46,081 nt of DNA from the NCBI GenBank assembly GCA_030652035.1, contig JAUSBJ010000028.1, positions 1 to 46,081 on the forward strand. Reading direction: 5' to 3'. The position numbers and the translations under genes are program-made. The stretch's first letter is position 1. Each line of letters starts with the position of its first letter. The notes beneath the pieces are model-generated. The model searched no databases. It saw only the letters and a list, made by a program, of their open reading frames with translations, and was not told the DNA's origin. Source of the stretch: Sulfurimicrobium sp. GTDB taxonomy: Bacteria; Pseudomonadota; Gammaproteobacteria; Burkholderiales; Sulfuricellaceae. Below are positions 34,271 to 42,894 of this stretch, piece after piece.

Positions 34271-34860
34271 GCCTGGGGGTTACAGCTATCGTCTTGGCCG
34301 GAGGACGCGGCCAGCGCATGGGCGAGGCGGACAAGGGGCTGGTGCTGCTGCACGGCAAGCCGCTGGTGAGCTGGGTGCTGGAGCGCATCGCGCCGCAGGT
34401 GGACGAGGTATTGATCAGCGCCAATCGCAATCTGGAGCGCTACCGCGAGCTGGGGTATGCGGTTCTGCCGGATGAGATGCCTGATTTTCCGGGCCCGCTG
34501 GCTGGTCTGCACCGGGCGATGGCCGCGACAAGTCATCCTCTCTGGCTGAGCGTGCCCTGCGATACACCATTTCTTCCCGAGAATCTTGTGCCGCGCTTGT
34601 ACGCCGACCTGCTGTCCGAAAAGGCCGAACTGGCGGTGGCAGCGGTCGAGGGGCAGTTGCAGCCGGCAATCTGCCTTGGCTACACGCACTTGCGTGCCGG
34701 TCTGGGTGAGTTTCTTGCGCGCGGCGGGCGCAGGGTGGGTGAATGGCAGTCCGGCCTGTCCCGCACGGTGGTGACGTTTGATTCGCCACAGTCGTTCCGG
34801 AATATCAACACTCAAGCAGATATTACTGAGGCTGAAAGTGCGCAATTCAATGGCAAATAA
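34267..34860 (+). CDS. mobA: Molybdenum cofactor guanylyltransferase MobA
   Basis: Transfers GMP from GTP to molybdopterin to form the guanine dinucleotide cofactor used by bacterial molybdoenzymes. It has 197 residues. The nucleotidyltransferase signature LAGGRGQRMGEADKGLV is at the N-terminus, and PGPLAGLHRAM and VPCDTPFLP are typical of MobA. It ends with RNINTQADI, also typical. The start overlaps tcdA by 4 bases, the last junction of the overlapping set. Confidence 0.95.
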   Translation: MSLGVTAIVLAGGRGQRMGEADKGLVLLHGKPLVSWVLERIAPQVDEVLISANRNLERYRELGYAVLPDEMPDFPGPLAGLHRAMAATSHPLWLSVPCDTPFLPENLVPRLYADLLSEKAELAVAAVEGQLQPAICLGYTHLRAGLGEFLARGGRRVGEWQSGLSRTVVTFDSPQSFRNINTQADITEAESAQFNGK

Positions 34861-34904
34861 CTAAAATTTACATAAAAGGATGGAACTGTCTGGTAGAAAT
34901 TCGG

Positions 34905-34910
34905 TACAAT
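34905..34910 (+). promoter_or_regulatory. Possible -10 box of the pet operon
   Basis: TACAAT lies 46 bases before the preferred petA start in the gap between mobA and petA. No good -35 hexamer is visible at 16-18 bases upstream, so this is only a weak promoter proposal. Confidence 0.35.
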
Positions 34911-34955
34911 CGCGGTTTTGAAAATTTTTAGATCTCGATGAACAGGGATGTGGAT

Positions 34956-35549
34956 ATGAGCAAGCAAGAAGTGGATCGCAGTAAACGGCGCTTTCTGATC
35001 GCCGCCACCACGGCAGTCGGTGGCGTCGCGGCAGTGGGCGCCGTAGTGCCTTTCGTCATGAGCATGCTGCCAAGCGAGCGCGCCAAGGCCGCCGGTGCTC
35101 CGGTGGAAGTCGATATCAGCAAGATCGAGCCGGGCATGATGCTGAACGTCGAGTGGCAGGGCAAGCCGGTGTGGGTGGTCAACCGCACCAAGGAAATGCT
35201 GGCTGCGCTCAGCAAGAACGACGCCAAGCTGGTTGACCCCAAGGCGGAAGCGCCGCAGCAGCCGGAATATTGCCAGAACGCCACGCGCTCCATCAAACCC
35301 GAGATTTTGGTGACGGTCGGAATATGTACCCATCTGGGATGTTCCCCCACCTACCGTCCGGAAATGGGTCCGGCTGACCTGGGTCCGGACTGGGCGGGCG
35401 GTTTCTTCTGTCCCTGCCACGGTTCTCGTTTCGACATGGCGGCACGCGTGTTCTCTGGAGCCCCTGCGCCAACCAACCTGGTGATTCCGAAGCACAAGTA
35501 TCTGAGTGACAGCCGTCTTTTGATCGGCGACGACAGCAAGGGAGCCTAA
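34956..35549 (+). CDS. petA: Ubiquinol-cytochrome c reductase iron-sulfur (Rieske) subunit
   Basis: Rieske [2Fe-2S] subunit of the cytochrome bc1 complex, which passes electrons from ubiquinol to cytochrome c1. From the ATG at 34956 it is 197 residues. The N-terminus has a twin-arginine motif (SKRRFLIAATT) and one membrane anchor, as expected for Tat export of a folded Fe-S protein. Cluster boxes are CTHLGC (Cys124, His126, Cys129) and CPCHGS (Cys152, Cys154, His155). An in-frame ATG at 34938 would add six residues; AGGG before 34956 favours the shorter form. First gene of the bc1 operon. Confidence 0.95.
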   Translation: MSKQEVDRSKRRFLIAATTAVGGVAAVGAVVPFVMSMLPSERAKAAGAPVEVDISKIEPGMMLNVEWQGKPVWVVNRTKEMLAALSKNDAKLVDPKAEAPQQPEYCQNATRSIKPEILVTVGICTHLGCSPTYRPEMGPADLGPDWAGGFFCPCHGSRFDMAARVFSGAPAPTNLVIPKHKYLSDSRLLIGDDSKGA

Positions 35550-35553
35550 ATAA

Positions 35554-36789
35554 ATGAACAGTCTGACTAAAGTGGTGGGCTGGATTGACGAGCGTTTCCC
35601 TCTGACGTCCAACTGGAAAGCGCACCTTTCCGAGTATTACGCGCCAAAAAACTTCAACTTCTGGTATTTCTTCGGCTCTCTGGCCATGCTGGTGCTGGTG
35701 CTGCAGATCGTGACCGGTATTTTTCTCACCATGCACTACAAGCCTGATGTCAACATGGCTTTTGCTTCGGTTGAATACATCATGCGCGACGTGTCGTGGG
35801 GCTGGCTGATCCGCTACATGCACTCGACAGGCGCTTCGGCATTCTTCGTCGTGGTGTATCTGCACATGATGCGCGGATTGATGTACGGCTCCTATCGCAA
35901 GCCGCGCGAACTGATCTGGATCTTCGGCATGCTGATTTACTTGGCATTGATGGCCGAAGCCTTCATGGGCTACCTCTTGCCATGGGGCCAGATGTCCTTC
36001 TGGGGTGCCCAGGTGATTATCAATCTGTTCACCGCAATTCCCGTGATTGGACCTGATCTTTCCGTGTGGATTCGTGGCGACTACGTGATTGGCGACGCCA
36101 CCCTGAACCGCTTCTTTGCTTTCCATGTCATTGCCGTGCCGCTGGTGCTGGTGGGTCTGGTGGCAGCGCATATCATCGCGCTGCACGAAGTCGGCTCCAA
36201 CAATCCGGATGGCATCGAGATCAAGAAGAACAAGGACCCGGTCACTCACATCCCGCTGGATGGCATTCCTTTCCACCCCTACTACTCGGTGAAGGATATC
36301 GTCGGCGTGGTGGTGTTCCTGATGGTGTTCACGGCAATCGTGTTCTTTGCGCCGGACATGGGCGGTTATTTCCTGGAATACAATAATTTTGTTCCTGCTG
36401 ACCCGTTCAAGACCCCGGAGCATATCGCGCCGGTCTGGTACTTCACGCCTTTTTACGCCATCCTGCGCGCTGTGCCGCCGCTGTTCGGCTCCCAGTTTCC
36501 CGGTGTGGTTGCCATGGGCGTGGCGGTGATGATCCTGTTCTTCCTGCCATGGCTGGACAGGGGCAATGTCAAGTCCATCCGTTACCGTGGCGCGATTTAC
36601 AAGGTCGCGCTGGCTCTGTTCGTTTTCAGTTTCATTGGCCTGGGCGTGCTCGGTGTGCTGCCGTCCACACCGCTCTACACCATCTTTTCCCAGATCCTGA
36701 GCGTGATCTACTTCGCGTTCTTCTTCCTGATGCCTTGGTATACCAAGATTGACAAGACCAAGCCTGTTCCTGAGCGGGTGACGGGTTAA
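35554..36789 (+). CDS. petB: Cytochrome b subunit of the bc1 complex
   Basis: Membrane core of the bc1 complex with two b hemes and both quinone sites; 411 residues with eight or more hydrophobic helices. Heme-ligand histidines occur in RYMHSTGAS, VVYLHMMRG, FFAFHVIAVP and VAAHIIALHE. The PEWY motif of the quinol-oxidation site reads PVWY, a variant common in beta- and gammaproteobacterial complexes. It starts four bases after petA and overlaps the petC start by one base. Confidence 0.97.
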   Translation: MNSLTKVVGWIDERFPLTSNWKAHLSEYYAPKNFNFWYFFGSLAMLVLVLQIVTGIFLTMHYKPDVNMAFASVEYIMRDVSWGWLIRYMHSTGASAFFVVVYLHMMRGLMYGSYRKPRELIWIFGMLIYLALMAEAFMGYLLPWGQMSFWGAQVIINLFTAIPVIGPDLSVWIRGDYVIGDATLNRFFAFHVIAVPLVLVGLVAAHIIALHEVGSNNPDGIEIKKNKDPVTHIPLDGIPFHPYYSVKDIVGVVVFLMVFTAIVFFAPDMGGYFLEYNNFVPADPFKTPEHIAPVWYFTPFYAILRAVPPLFGSQFPGVVAMGVAVMILFFLPWLDRGNVKSIRYRGAIYKVALALFVFSFIGLGVLGVLPSTPLYTIFSQILSVIYFAFFFLMPWYTKIDKTKPVPERVTG

Positions 36790-37538
36790 TGAGTACGCAT
36801 AGAATGGGGTTCGTTAACATGAATACGATCAAGAAACTGCTGCTGCTGGTGCTGGCAGCACCCGCAGCAGCCATGGCAAGCAGCGCCGTCCATCTCGACA
36901 AGGCGCCATATGACCTGAACGACAAGGCTTCGCTGCAGCGCGGGGCGAAGACCTTCGTCAACTACTGCCTCAACTGCCATAGCGCCTCCTACATGCGCTA
37001 CAACCGCTTGAAGGATATCGGCCTGACCGATGACCAGATCAAGGACAATCTGTTGTTTGCCGCCGATAAAGTGGGTCAGCCCATGGATGTGGCGATGAGC
37101 AAGAAGGACGCGAAAGAGTTCTTCGGCGCCACCCCGCCCGATCTGACCGTGATTGCCCGCTCACGCGGGGCGGACTGGCTCTATACGTATCTGCGCGGTT
37201 TCTACCGTGATGATACCCGCCCTACCGGCTGGAATAACTCGGTATTCGACAAGGTAGGCATGCCGCATGTGCTGTACGCCATGCAGGGTGAGCAGGTCAT
37301 GCACGTGGAAAAACACGGTGAGCATGAAACCAAACATCTGGTAATGGCCAAGGCCGGCACCATGACCACGCCTGAATATGATGCATCCATGGCTGACCTG
37401 GTAAATTACCTGGTTTACATGGGCGAACCGGCACAGCAGACACGTATGCGTCTGGGGGTCATTGTTCTCCTGTTCCTCGGCGTGTTTTTCATCATCGCCT
37501 ACTACCTGAAAAAGGAATTCTGGAAAGATATTCACTGA
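36789..37538 (+). CDS. petC: Cytochrome c1 subunit of the bc1 complex
   Basis: Membrane-anchored c-type cytochrome that takes electrons from the Rieske protein and passes them to soluble cytochrome c. It has 249 residues from the ATG at 36789, which overlaps the petB stop. The true start may be the ATG at 36819, where a normal Sec signal peptide begins (MNTIKKLLLLVLAAPAAAMA). The heme motif CLNCH is at Cys60-His64 in the long form. A single C-terminal membrane anchor (GVIVLLFLGVFFIIAYYL) ends in KKEFWKDIH. Confidence 0.95.
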   Translation: MSTHRMGFVNMNTIKKLLLLVLAAPAAAMASSAVHLDKAPYDLNDKASLQRGAKTFVNYCLNCHSASYMRYNRLKDIGLTDDQIKDNLLFAADKVGQPMDVAMSKKDAKEFFGATPPDLTVIARSRGADWLYTYLRGFYRDDTRPTGWNNSVFDKVGMPHVLYAMQGEQVMHVEKHGEHETKHLVMAKAGTMTTPEYDASMADLVNYLVYMGEPAQQTRMRLGVIVLLFLGVFFIIAYYLKKEFWKDIH

Positions 37539-37563
37539 TCCTTTCCAGAGCAGCAAAACATGT

Positions 37564-37595
37564 GCGCCGGTTCGCTTTAAAAGCGCGACCGGCGC
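37564..37595 (+). terminator. Strong hairpin between petC and sspA
   Basis: GCGCCGGT (37564-37571) pairs with ACCGGCGC (37588-37595), and CGCTTT/AAAGCG pairs inside. A short TTTT follows a few bases later (37602-37605), so it is not an ideal Rho-independent terminator. It may end or process the pet transcript. Confidence 0.5.
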
Positions 37596-37653
37596 CATGG
37601 CTTTTATGAGCCAAGAATCGTTTAACCTAAATCTCCAGAGGTAACATAAACCT

Positions 37654-38253
37654 ATGATGACCCTCTACTCAGGAACCACCTGTCCCTTCAGCCAGCGCTG
37701 CCGCATCGTGCTGTTCGAGAAAGGCATGGATTTCCAAATTATTGATGTTGACCTGCAAAACATGCCAGAAGATCTGGCAGTCATGAACCCCTATAACCAG
37801 GTACCGGTTCTGGTTGAGCGCGACCTGATTTTGCACGAATCCAACATCATCAACGAATATATCGACGAACGCTTCCCGCACCCGCAGCTGATGCCGGCAG
37901 ACCCGGTGATGCGTGCCCGTGCCCGTCTGTTCCTCTACCGCTTCGAGCAAGAGCTCTTTGCCCACCTCCCTGCCATCGTCAATGGCACAGCCAAGGTGGC
38001 TGAAAAGGCGCGCGCCACGATTCGCGACAACCTGACGCAGCTGGCACCGATCTTCGCCAAGCAGAAATACATGCTGGGTGAGGATTTCTCCATGCTCGAC
38101 GTGGCAATTGCTCCATTGCTTTGGCGTCTTGAGTTCTTTGGCATCGAACTGCCCAAGCAGGCGGCGCCATTGCTGAAATATGCGGAGCGGATCTTCTCGC
38201 GTCCCGCCTACATTGAAGCGATGACCCCTTCTGAAAAGGCCATGCGGAAGTAA
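37654..38253 (+). CDS. sspA: Stringent starvation protein A (GST-fold transcription factor)
   Basis: RNA polymerase-associated protein with a glutathione-S-transferase fold but no GST activity; in other proteobacteria it affects stress and acid-tolerance genes. It has 199 residues: a thioredoxin-like N-terminal half (TLYSGTTCPFSQRCRIVLFE, NQVPVLVERDLILHESNIIN) and an alpha-helical C-terminal half. AGAGGTAA lies 9 bases before the ATG at 37654; a second ATG follows at 37657. It is placed after petC and just before sspB, the usual betaproteobacterial order. Confidence 0.95.
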   Translation: MMTLYSGTTCPFSQRCRIVLFEKGMDFQIIDVDLQNMPEDLAVMNPYNQVPVLVERDLILHESNIINEYIDERFPHPQLMPADPVMRARARLFLYRFEQELFAHLPAIVNGTAKVAEKARATIRDNLTQLAPIFAKQKYMLGEDFSMLDVAIAPLLWRLEFFGIELPKQAAPLLKYAERIFSRPAYIEAMTPSEKAMRK

Positions 38254-38256
38254 ATC

Positions 38257-38682
38257 ATGGCTGATGAGGGCATCTCCACCAAACCCTACCTGATCCGCGC
38301 CATCTACGAATGGTGCTCGGATAGCGGTTTTACGCCCTATCTGGCCGTTGCAGTCGATAAAAACTGCCGAGTCCCGATGGAGTTCGTCAAAGAGGGTGAA
38401 ATCGTCCTGAATATCGGGGCGAGCGCCACGCCCAACCTCCTTATCGATAACCACTGGGTCGGATTTTCTGCACGTTTCGGGGGTGCTGCGCGCGAAATAT
38501 CAGTGCCGGTAGAGGCCGTGATCGGCATTTATGCCAAGGAAAACGGACAGGGACTCTTTTTCGGCAAGGAAGAGGAGCCGAAAGTGGATGATCAAACGGA
38601 TCAAGTCTCAAGCGAGACGGAGCCCGAACCCATTGATCCAGCCCCAAAACGTGGAAAACCATCGCTAAAGGTCGTTAAATAA
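38257..38682 (+). CDS. sspB: ClpXP adaptor SspB
   Basis: Binds ssrA-tagged proteins and delivers them to ClpXP for degradation. It has 141 residues. The folded N-terminal domain (KPYLIRAIYEWCSDSGFTPY, LNIGASATPNLLIDN, SARFGGAAREISVPVEAVIGIYA) is followed by a disordered acidic linker. The C-terminal tail RGKPSLKVVK is the ClpX-binding type. It starts four bases after sspA. Confidence 0.95.
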   Translation: MADEGISTKPYLIRAIYEWCSDSGFTPYLAVAVDKNCRVPMEFVKEGEIVLNIGASATPNLLIDNHWVGFSARFGGAAREISVPVEAVIGIYAKENGQGLFFGKEEEPKVDDQTDQVSSETEPEPIDPAPKRGKPSLKVVK

Positions 38683-38703
38683 GGCATAAGCATTACAAGG
38701 GAA

Positions 38704-38732
38704 TTGCCCGAAAGGCCAAGCTCCCTTATAAT
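38704..38732 (+). promoter_or_regulatory. Sigma-70 promoter of tRNA-Thr
   Basis: TTGCCC (38704-38709) and TATAAT (38727-38732) are separated by 17 bases and stand 14 bases before the mature tRNA, a near-consensus stable-RNA promoter. Confidence 0.85.
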
Positions 38733-38745
38733 CTCACGCCTCAGC

Positions 38746-38821
38746 GCCGGATTAGCTCAGTTGGCAGAGCAGCGCACTTGTAATGCGAAGGTCGTCAGTT
38801 CGATTCCGACATCCGGCACCA
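38746..38821 (+). tRNA. tRNA-Thr (anticodon TGT)
   Basis: Complete cloverleaf of 76 bases with encoded CCA. The acceptor stem GCCGGAT pairs with ATCCGGC, there is a D-loop TTAGCTCAGTTGGCAGAG, the anticodon loop CTTGTAA gives TGT, and the T-arm GTCAGTTCGATTCCGAC is intact. It is followed at once by a terminator and the restriction-modification island. Confidence 0.97.
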
Positions 38822-38825
38822 GAAC

Positions 38826-38859
38826 AAAAAGGGGTTAGGCATTTGCTTAACCCCTTTTT
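38826..38859 (+). terminator. Rho-independent terminator of tRNA-Thr
   Basis: AAAAAGGGGTTA (38826-38837) pairs with TAACCCCTTTTT (38848-38859) around a 10-base loop, with the T-run at its end. It separates the tRNA from hsdM, 38 bases farther on. Confidence 0.95.
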
Positions 38860-38897
38860 CATTTGCCGCGTCATGTCGCTAATCATCACGGGCTCAT

Positions 38898-40640
38898 ATG
38901 AATCAACCAGCACTCTCCTCCTTCATCTGGTCGGTCGCCGACCTTCTGCGCGGCGACTACAAGCAATCCGATTATGGCAAGGTGATTCTGCCCTTCACCG
39001 TGCTGCGCCGCCTGGATTGCGTGCTGGAAGCCACCAAGCCCGCCGTGCTGGCCGAATTCGCCAAACAGCAAAAAGCCGGGCTGAATCCCGAGCTGTTCCT
39101 GCTGCGCGAGGCCGGGCAGGACTTCTACAACACCTCGCCGCTGGACATGAAGAAACTCATGGGCGACCAGGACCACATCGGCGAAAACCTCTATGCCTAC
39201 ATCCAGGCATTTTCGCCTGCGGTGCGGGATATTTTCGAGCGCTTCGATTTTTTCACCCAGATCGACCGCCTCGCCAAGGCGAAGCTGCTCTACCAGGTGA
39301 CGGAAAAGTTTTCCAACATCGACCTGCACCCGGAAGCGGTCAGCAATTCGCAGATGGGCCTGGTGTTTGAAGAGCTGATCCGCAAGTTCGCCGAAATCTC
39401 CAACGAGACGGCCGGTGAACACTTCACCCCGCGCGAAGTCATCCGCCTCATGGTCAACCTCTTGTTCATCGAGGACGACGAGGTGCTGTCCAAGTCCGGC
39501 GTGGTGCGCACCATTTATGATCCGACAGCAGGCACGGGCGGCATGCTCTCTATCGCCGGGGAATACCTGGAAGAACATAACCCCGAGGCGCGGCTCAGCA
39601 TGTTCGGGCAGGAGCTGAACGACGAATCCTACGCCATCTGCAAGGCCGACATGCTCATCAAGGGGCAGGATGTCGCCAACATTGTTGCAGGCAACACGCT
39701 CTCGGATGACGGCCACCCTGCCCGGAAATTCGACTACATGCTCTCCAATCCGCCGTTCGGCGTGGAATGGAAGAAGGTCGAGAAGGAAATCCGCAAGGAA
39801 TACGAAGCCCAAGGCTACAACGGACGCTTCGGCCCCGGCCTGCCCCGCGTCTCGGATGGCTCGCTGCTGTTCCTGCTGCACCTCATCAGCAAGATGCGTC
39901 CAGCGGTCGATGGCGGCAGCCGCTTCGGCATCGTGCTCAACGGCTCGCCGCTGTTCACCGGCGGTGCAGGCTCGGGCGAATCCGAAATCCGCCGCTACGT
40001 GCTGGAGAACGACCTGGTGGAAGCCATCATCGGCCTGCCCACCGACATGTTCTACAACACAGGCATCAGCACCTATGTGTGGATACTCTCCAACCGCAAG
40101 CCGTCGCAGCGCAAGGGCTTGGTGCAACTCATCGACGCCAGCGGCTTGTGGCGGAAAATGCGCAAGAGCCTGGGCAGCAAGCGCAAGGAAATGAGCGATG
40201 AACAAATCGCCGAGGTGACCAGGCTGTTCGGCGGTTTCGTGGAGTCCGAACAGGACGGAAAACCCATCTCGCGCATCTTCAGGAACGAGGACTTCGGCTA
40301 CCGCACCATCACCGTGGAACGGCCGTTGCGCGATGCGGCGGGCAAGATAGTGCTGGGTGAAAAAGGCAAGCAGAAGGGCAAGCCGCAGCCGGACAGCAGC
40401 CTGCGCGATACTGAAAATGTCCCGCTGGCGCAGGACGTGGAAAGCTACTTCAAGCGCGAAGTGCTGCCCCATGCGCCGGATGCGTGGATCGACCACGACA
40501 AAACCAAGGTCGGCTATGAAATCCCGTTCAACCGCCACTTCTACGTGTTCCAGCCGCCGCGCCCGCTGGCTGAGATTGATGCCGACTTGAGGCATTGCAC
40601 CGACCGGATTCTGGCCATGATCGTGGGGCTGAGCGCATGA
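38898..40640 (+). CDS. hsdM: Type I restriction-modification methyltransferase subunit HsdM
   Basis: N6-adenine methyltransferase subunit that, with HsdS, methylates the recognition sequence. It has 580 residues. The N-terminal HsdM domain (about 5-150) is followed by the methyltransferase core with SAM motif DPTAGTGG (Asp208) and catalytic motif NPPF (284-287). Length and order fit the family, and no break is visible. The stop overlaps the hsdS start (ATGA). hsdM follows the tRNA terminator with no clear promoter of its own. A long antisense frame opposite this gene is a shadow. Confidence 0.96.
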   Translation: MNQPALSSFIWSVADLLRGDYKQSDYGKVILPFTVLRRLDCVLEATKPAVLAEFAKQQKAGLNPELFLLREAGQDFYNTSPLDMKKLMGDQDHIGENLYAYIQAFSPAVRDIFERFDFFTQIDRLAKAKLLYQVTEKFSNIDLHPEAVSNSQMGLVFEELIRKFAEISNETAGEHFTPREVIRLMVNLLFIEDDEVLSKSGVVRTIYDPTAGTGGMLSIAGEYLEEHNPEARLSMFGQELNDESYAICKADMLIKGQDVANIVAGNTLSDDGHPARKFDYMLSNPPFGVEWKKVEKEIRKEYEAQGYNGRFGPGLPRVSDGSLLFLLHLISKMRPAVDGGSRFGIVLNGSPLFTGGAGSGESEIRRYVLENDLVEAIIGLPTDMFYNTGISTYVWILSNRKPSQRKGLVQLIDASGLWRKMRKSLGSKRKEMSDEQIAEVTRLFGGFVESEQDGKPISRIFRNEDFGYRTITVERPLRDAAGKIVLGEKGKQKGKPQPDSSLRDTENVPLAQDVESYFKREVLPHAPDAWIDHDKTKVGYEIPFNRHFYVFQPPRPLAEIDADLRHCTDRILAMIVGLSA

Positions 40641-41962
40641 GCTTGCCGCGTTATCCGGAATACAAGGACAGCGGCGTGGTGTGGCTGGACGAAGTGCCGG
40701 GGCATTGGAGTGTTGCACCGTTAAAACGTAGTTTCAGAATCGTCGGCGGTTCAACACCAAAGTCAGAACAAGAGGCATATTGGGATGGTGAATTTGTTTG
40801 GGTCACACCTTCCGATTTGAGCAAGTTGTCATCTATTAGTATCAATGATTCACAACGGAAAATAACGGCAGAAGGTTTGGCTTCGTGTGGCACATCGCTT
40901 GTCCCATCTGGCAGCATCGTTCTTTCCACGAGAGCGCCTATCGGCTCATTGGCAATTGCTGAAACTGAGTTATGCACGAATCAAGGATGCAAATCTCTTG
41001 TGCCACTTGCAGATACTCAATCACGATTTTATGGATATTTGTTGAGCATCAGCACTGGCGAGTTAAACATTCGAGGTAAAGGCACAACCTTTCTGGAGTT
41101 GTCTGGCGATGAACTTGGAGCATTCAACGTAGGAGTTCCTCCGAGCGCTGAACAACAAACCATCGCCGCCTTCCTCGACCGCGAAACGGGCAAGATTGAC
41201 GCCCTGGTTGCCGAGCAGCAGCGGCTGGTTGAACTGCTGGCGGAAAAACGCCAGGCGGTGATTTCGCATGCTGTCACCAAGGGGCTGAACCCCAACGCCC
41301 CGATGAAAAAATCCGGCATCGAGTGGCTGGGCGAGGTGCCGAAGCATTGGATAATTGCTCCACTGGGATACTTGGCAGCGACGATTCAAACAGGCCCGTT
41401 CGGTAGCCAGTTGCATTCAGCAGATTATGTTGAGGGAGAAACGCCTGTAATCAATCCATCCAACATTCAAGATGGCAAGCTGGTGGCAGATTGGTCATGC
41501 ACGGTTACACAAGAAATTGTTGCTCGGCTTGCTCAGCACAAATTGAAGGTTGGCGACATCGTATTCGGCAGGCGCGGTGAAATGGGTCGTTGCGCTATGG
41601 TTACAGAAAATGAGATTGATTGGCTCTGTGGAACAGGTGGTTTGAATGTACGGCTTTCCAATCGGGCAATGCCAGAGTTTGTTTCAATATATCTGGGAAC
41701 ATCATATGTTCGAGAACTACTAAAGCTGGAGTCTGTTGGCTCCACGATGGACAACCTGAATACGCAAATACTGTCCCGTGTTTCAGTGCCTTTGCCTCCC
41801 CTCGACGAACAACAAGCCATCGTTACTTTCCTCGACAACGAAATCGCCAAATTCGACACCCTCACCACCGAAGCCAACCGCGCCATTTCCCTGCTGCAAG
41901 AACGCCGCAGCGCCCTGATTTCGGCAGCGGTGACAGGCAAGATTGATGTGCGGAATACGTAG
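40637..41962 (+). CDS. hsdS: Type I restriction-modification specificity subunit HsdS
   Basis: DNA-recognition subunit with two half-site-binding domains. It has 441 residues from the ATG at 40637 overlapping hsdM. Residues about 20-170 are TRD1, followed by a coiled-coil spacer ([20 protein letters not shown] and beyond). Residues about 240-388 are TRD2, followed by a second spacer ([20 protein letters not shown]). Each half begins with a similar segment (WLDEVPGHW and WLGEVPKHW). The TRD DNA is visibly richer in A/T than the spacers, as in other systems that exchange recognition domains. The stop TAG comes from the REP element that begins at 41959, so the native C-terminus may have been altered by a few residues. 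Confidence 0.95.
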   Translation: MSLPRYPEYKDSGVVWLDEVPGHWSVAPLKRSFRIVGGSTPKSEQEAYWDGEFVWVTPSDLSKLSSISINDSQRKITAEGLASCGTSLVPSGSIVLSTRAPIGSLAIAETELCTNQGCKSLVPLADTQSRFYGYLLSISTGELNIRGKGTTFLELSGDELGAFNVGVPPSAEQQTIAAFLDRETGKIDALVAEQQRLVELLAEKRQAVISHAVTKGLNPNAPMKKSGIEWLGEVPKHWIIAPLGYLAATIQTGPFGSQLHSADYVEGETPVINPSNIQDGKLVADWSCTVTQEIVARLAQHKLKVGDIVFGRRGEMGRCAMVTENEIDWLCGTGGLNVRLSNRAMPEFVSIYLGTSYVRELLKLESVGSTMDNLNTQILSRVSVPLPPLDEQQAIVTFLDNEIAKFDTLTTEANRAISLLQERRSALISAAVTGKIDVRNT

Positions 41963-42026
41963 GTCGGGATTTATCCCGACGGGGTATGTTCGAGACGGGC
42001 GGATGTCGGGCTGAAGCCCGACCTAC
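41959..42026. repeat. Paired REP-like palindromes (BIME) after hsdS
   Basis: Two hairpins in inverted orientation: GTCGGGAT/ATCCCGAC at 41959-41980 (with GTAGG at its left edge) and GTCGGGCT/AGCCCGAC at 42005-42026 (with CCTAC at its right edge). The outer GTAGG and CCTAC can also pair. The TAG of the left edge is the hsdS stop codon. Confidence 0.85.
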
Positions 42027-42043
42027 GGCTAAGATTGCGGCCA

Positions 42044-42071
42044 TTGCAGGGAAACTCTTTCTGCCTATAAT
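42044..42071 (+). promoter_or_regulatory. Promoter of the toxin-antitoxin operon
   Basis: TTGCAG (42044-42049) and TATAAT (42066-42071) are separated by 16 bases. The near-palindrome AATTAGCTAGTT at 42077-42088, between the -10 box and the ribosome-binding site, is a candidate autoregulatory operator. Confidence 0.7.
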
Positions 42072-42102
42072 GTACAAATTAGCTAGTTGAAGGAGAATTG
42101 CC

Positions 42103-42378
42103 ATGAGAACTGTTTCGTCTGCTGAAGCCCAGAACCATTTTGGCGAGCTGCTGGATAACGCCCAGCGCGAGCCGATTTCGATCACCCGGCGCGGCCGCCC
42201 GGTGGCGTTCGTCGTTTCCAGCGAGGCTTACCGCGCCTTGTCGGGGGGCGTGGCGGAGAATACCGAAAAGATGGCGGCTTATCTCAAAGCCATCGAGTCT
42301 TTTCGTGGACAAGGCCAGGGCGGGGCGACGGAACGGCTGTTGGCTGACCGCAAGGCCGATGCAGCGCGGGAAGCATGA
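42103..42378 (+). CDS. Phd/YefM-type antitoxin
   Basis: A 91-residue protein with the Phd/YefM N-terminal DNA-binding domain: RTVSSAEAQNHFGELLDNAQ, then PISITRRGRPVAFVVSSEAY, ending in a disordered Gln/Gly-rich tail that would wrap and neutralise the toxin. AAGGAG lies about 8 bases before the ATG. The stop overlaps the toxin start (ATGA), and the operon has its own promoter. Confidence 0.9.
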   Translation: MRTVSSAEAQNHFGELLDNAQREPISITRRGRPVAFVVSSEAYRALSGGVAENTEKMAAYLKAIESFRGQGQGGATERLLADRKADAAREA

Positions 42379-42779
42379 GCCTCTGGCTGCTCGACACGTC
42401 GGCACTGCTGGCATTACGCGATGACGAAGTAGGCGCCGAGCGTGTTGCGGCTCTGCTCAAGGGCGCGGCGCTGGGCGAGCAGCGGTGTTACGGCTGCTTC
42501 ATGTCGCTGATGGAAGTCTATTACCGGGTCTGGAAAGACGAAGGTGCAGAACCCGGAAAGCTGGCTTACCAGAGCTGCCTGGCACTGCCGGTGGAATGGG
42601 TGCATGAATCCCCTGCTCTATTGGAACGTGCGGCAAGCATCAAGGCCACCCATCCGCTTTCGCTCGCCGATGCATGGATTGCGGCATCGGCGTTGGAACT
42701 GGGCGCGACACTGGTGCATAAAGACCCGGAGTTCGAGAATCTGCCCGATTTGATCGAAGAGCGCCTGCCTTATAAATGA
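42375..42779 (+). CDS. PIN-domain (VapC-like) toxin
   Basis: A 134-residue ribonuclease of the PIN family. The acidic catalytic set is visible: Asp7 (LLDTSALL), Glu47 (SLMEVYY), Asp99 (LADAWIA) and Asp117 (VHKDPEF). It is translationally coupled to the antitoxin by a 4-base overlap. The pair is placed inside the restriction-modification island between hsdS and hsdR. Confidence 0.9.
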   Translation: MSLWLLDTSALLALRDDEVGAERVAALLKGAALGEQRCYGCFMSLMEVYYRVWKDEGAEPGKLAYQSCLALPVEWVHESPALLERAASIKATHPLSLADAWIAASALELGATLVHKDPEFENLPDLIEERLPYK

Positions 42780-42798
42780 TGGAATCCTGAGGTGGTGT

Positions 42799-42881
42799 GC
42801 AGGTCGGGATTCATCCCGACATGTCAGGCTAAAGTCTGACCTGCATGGGGTGGCGATTTGTCGGGTTGAAACCCGACCTAC
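42799..42881. repeat. REP-like palindrome cluster before the RAYT gene
   Basis: Three hairpins: 42799-42820 (GTCGGGAT/ATCCCGAC with outer GCAGG), 42823-42844 (GTCAGGCT/AGTCTGAC with outer CCTGC) and 42860-42881 (GTCGGGTT/AACCCGAC with outer CCTAC). The outer GCAGG/CCTGC of the first two is a matched variant of GTAGG/CCTAC, so the outer stem is kept by compensating changes. The last hairpin ends 13 bases before the RAYT start. Confidence 0.85.
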
Positions 42882-42894
42882 AGGGGGAGCGACG

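Noticed and set aside
36420..36445. PVWY instead of PEWY in cytochrome b, considered as a lost catalytic residue
   Set aside because: PVWY is a normal variant in beta- and gammaproteobacterial bc1 complexes.
38886..40718. 610-codon minus-strand open frame opposite hsdM
   Set aside because: hsdM has all its motifs and normal length on the plus strand. The antisense translation is a His/Gln/Arg-rich shadow typical of GC-rich coding DNA.
42850..42894. Upstream in-frame start for RAYT
   Set aside because: It would translate a REP copy, and the ATG at 42895 has a good ribosome-binding site directly before it.
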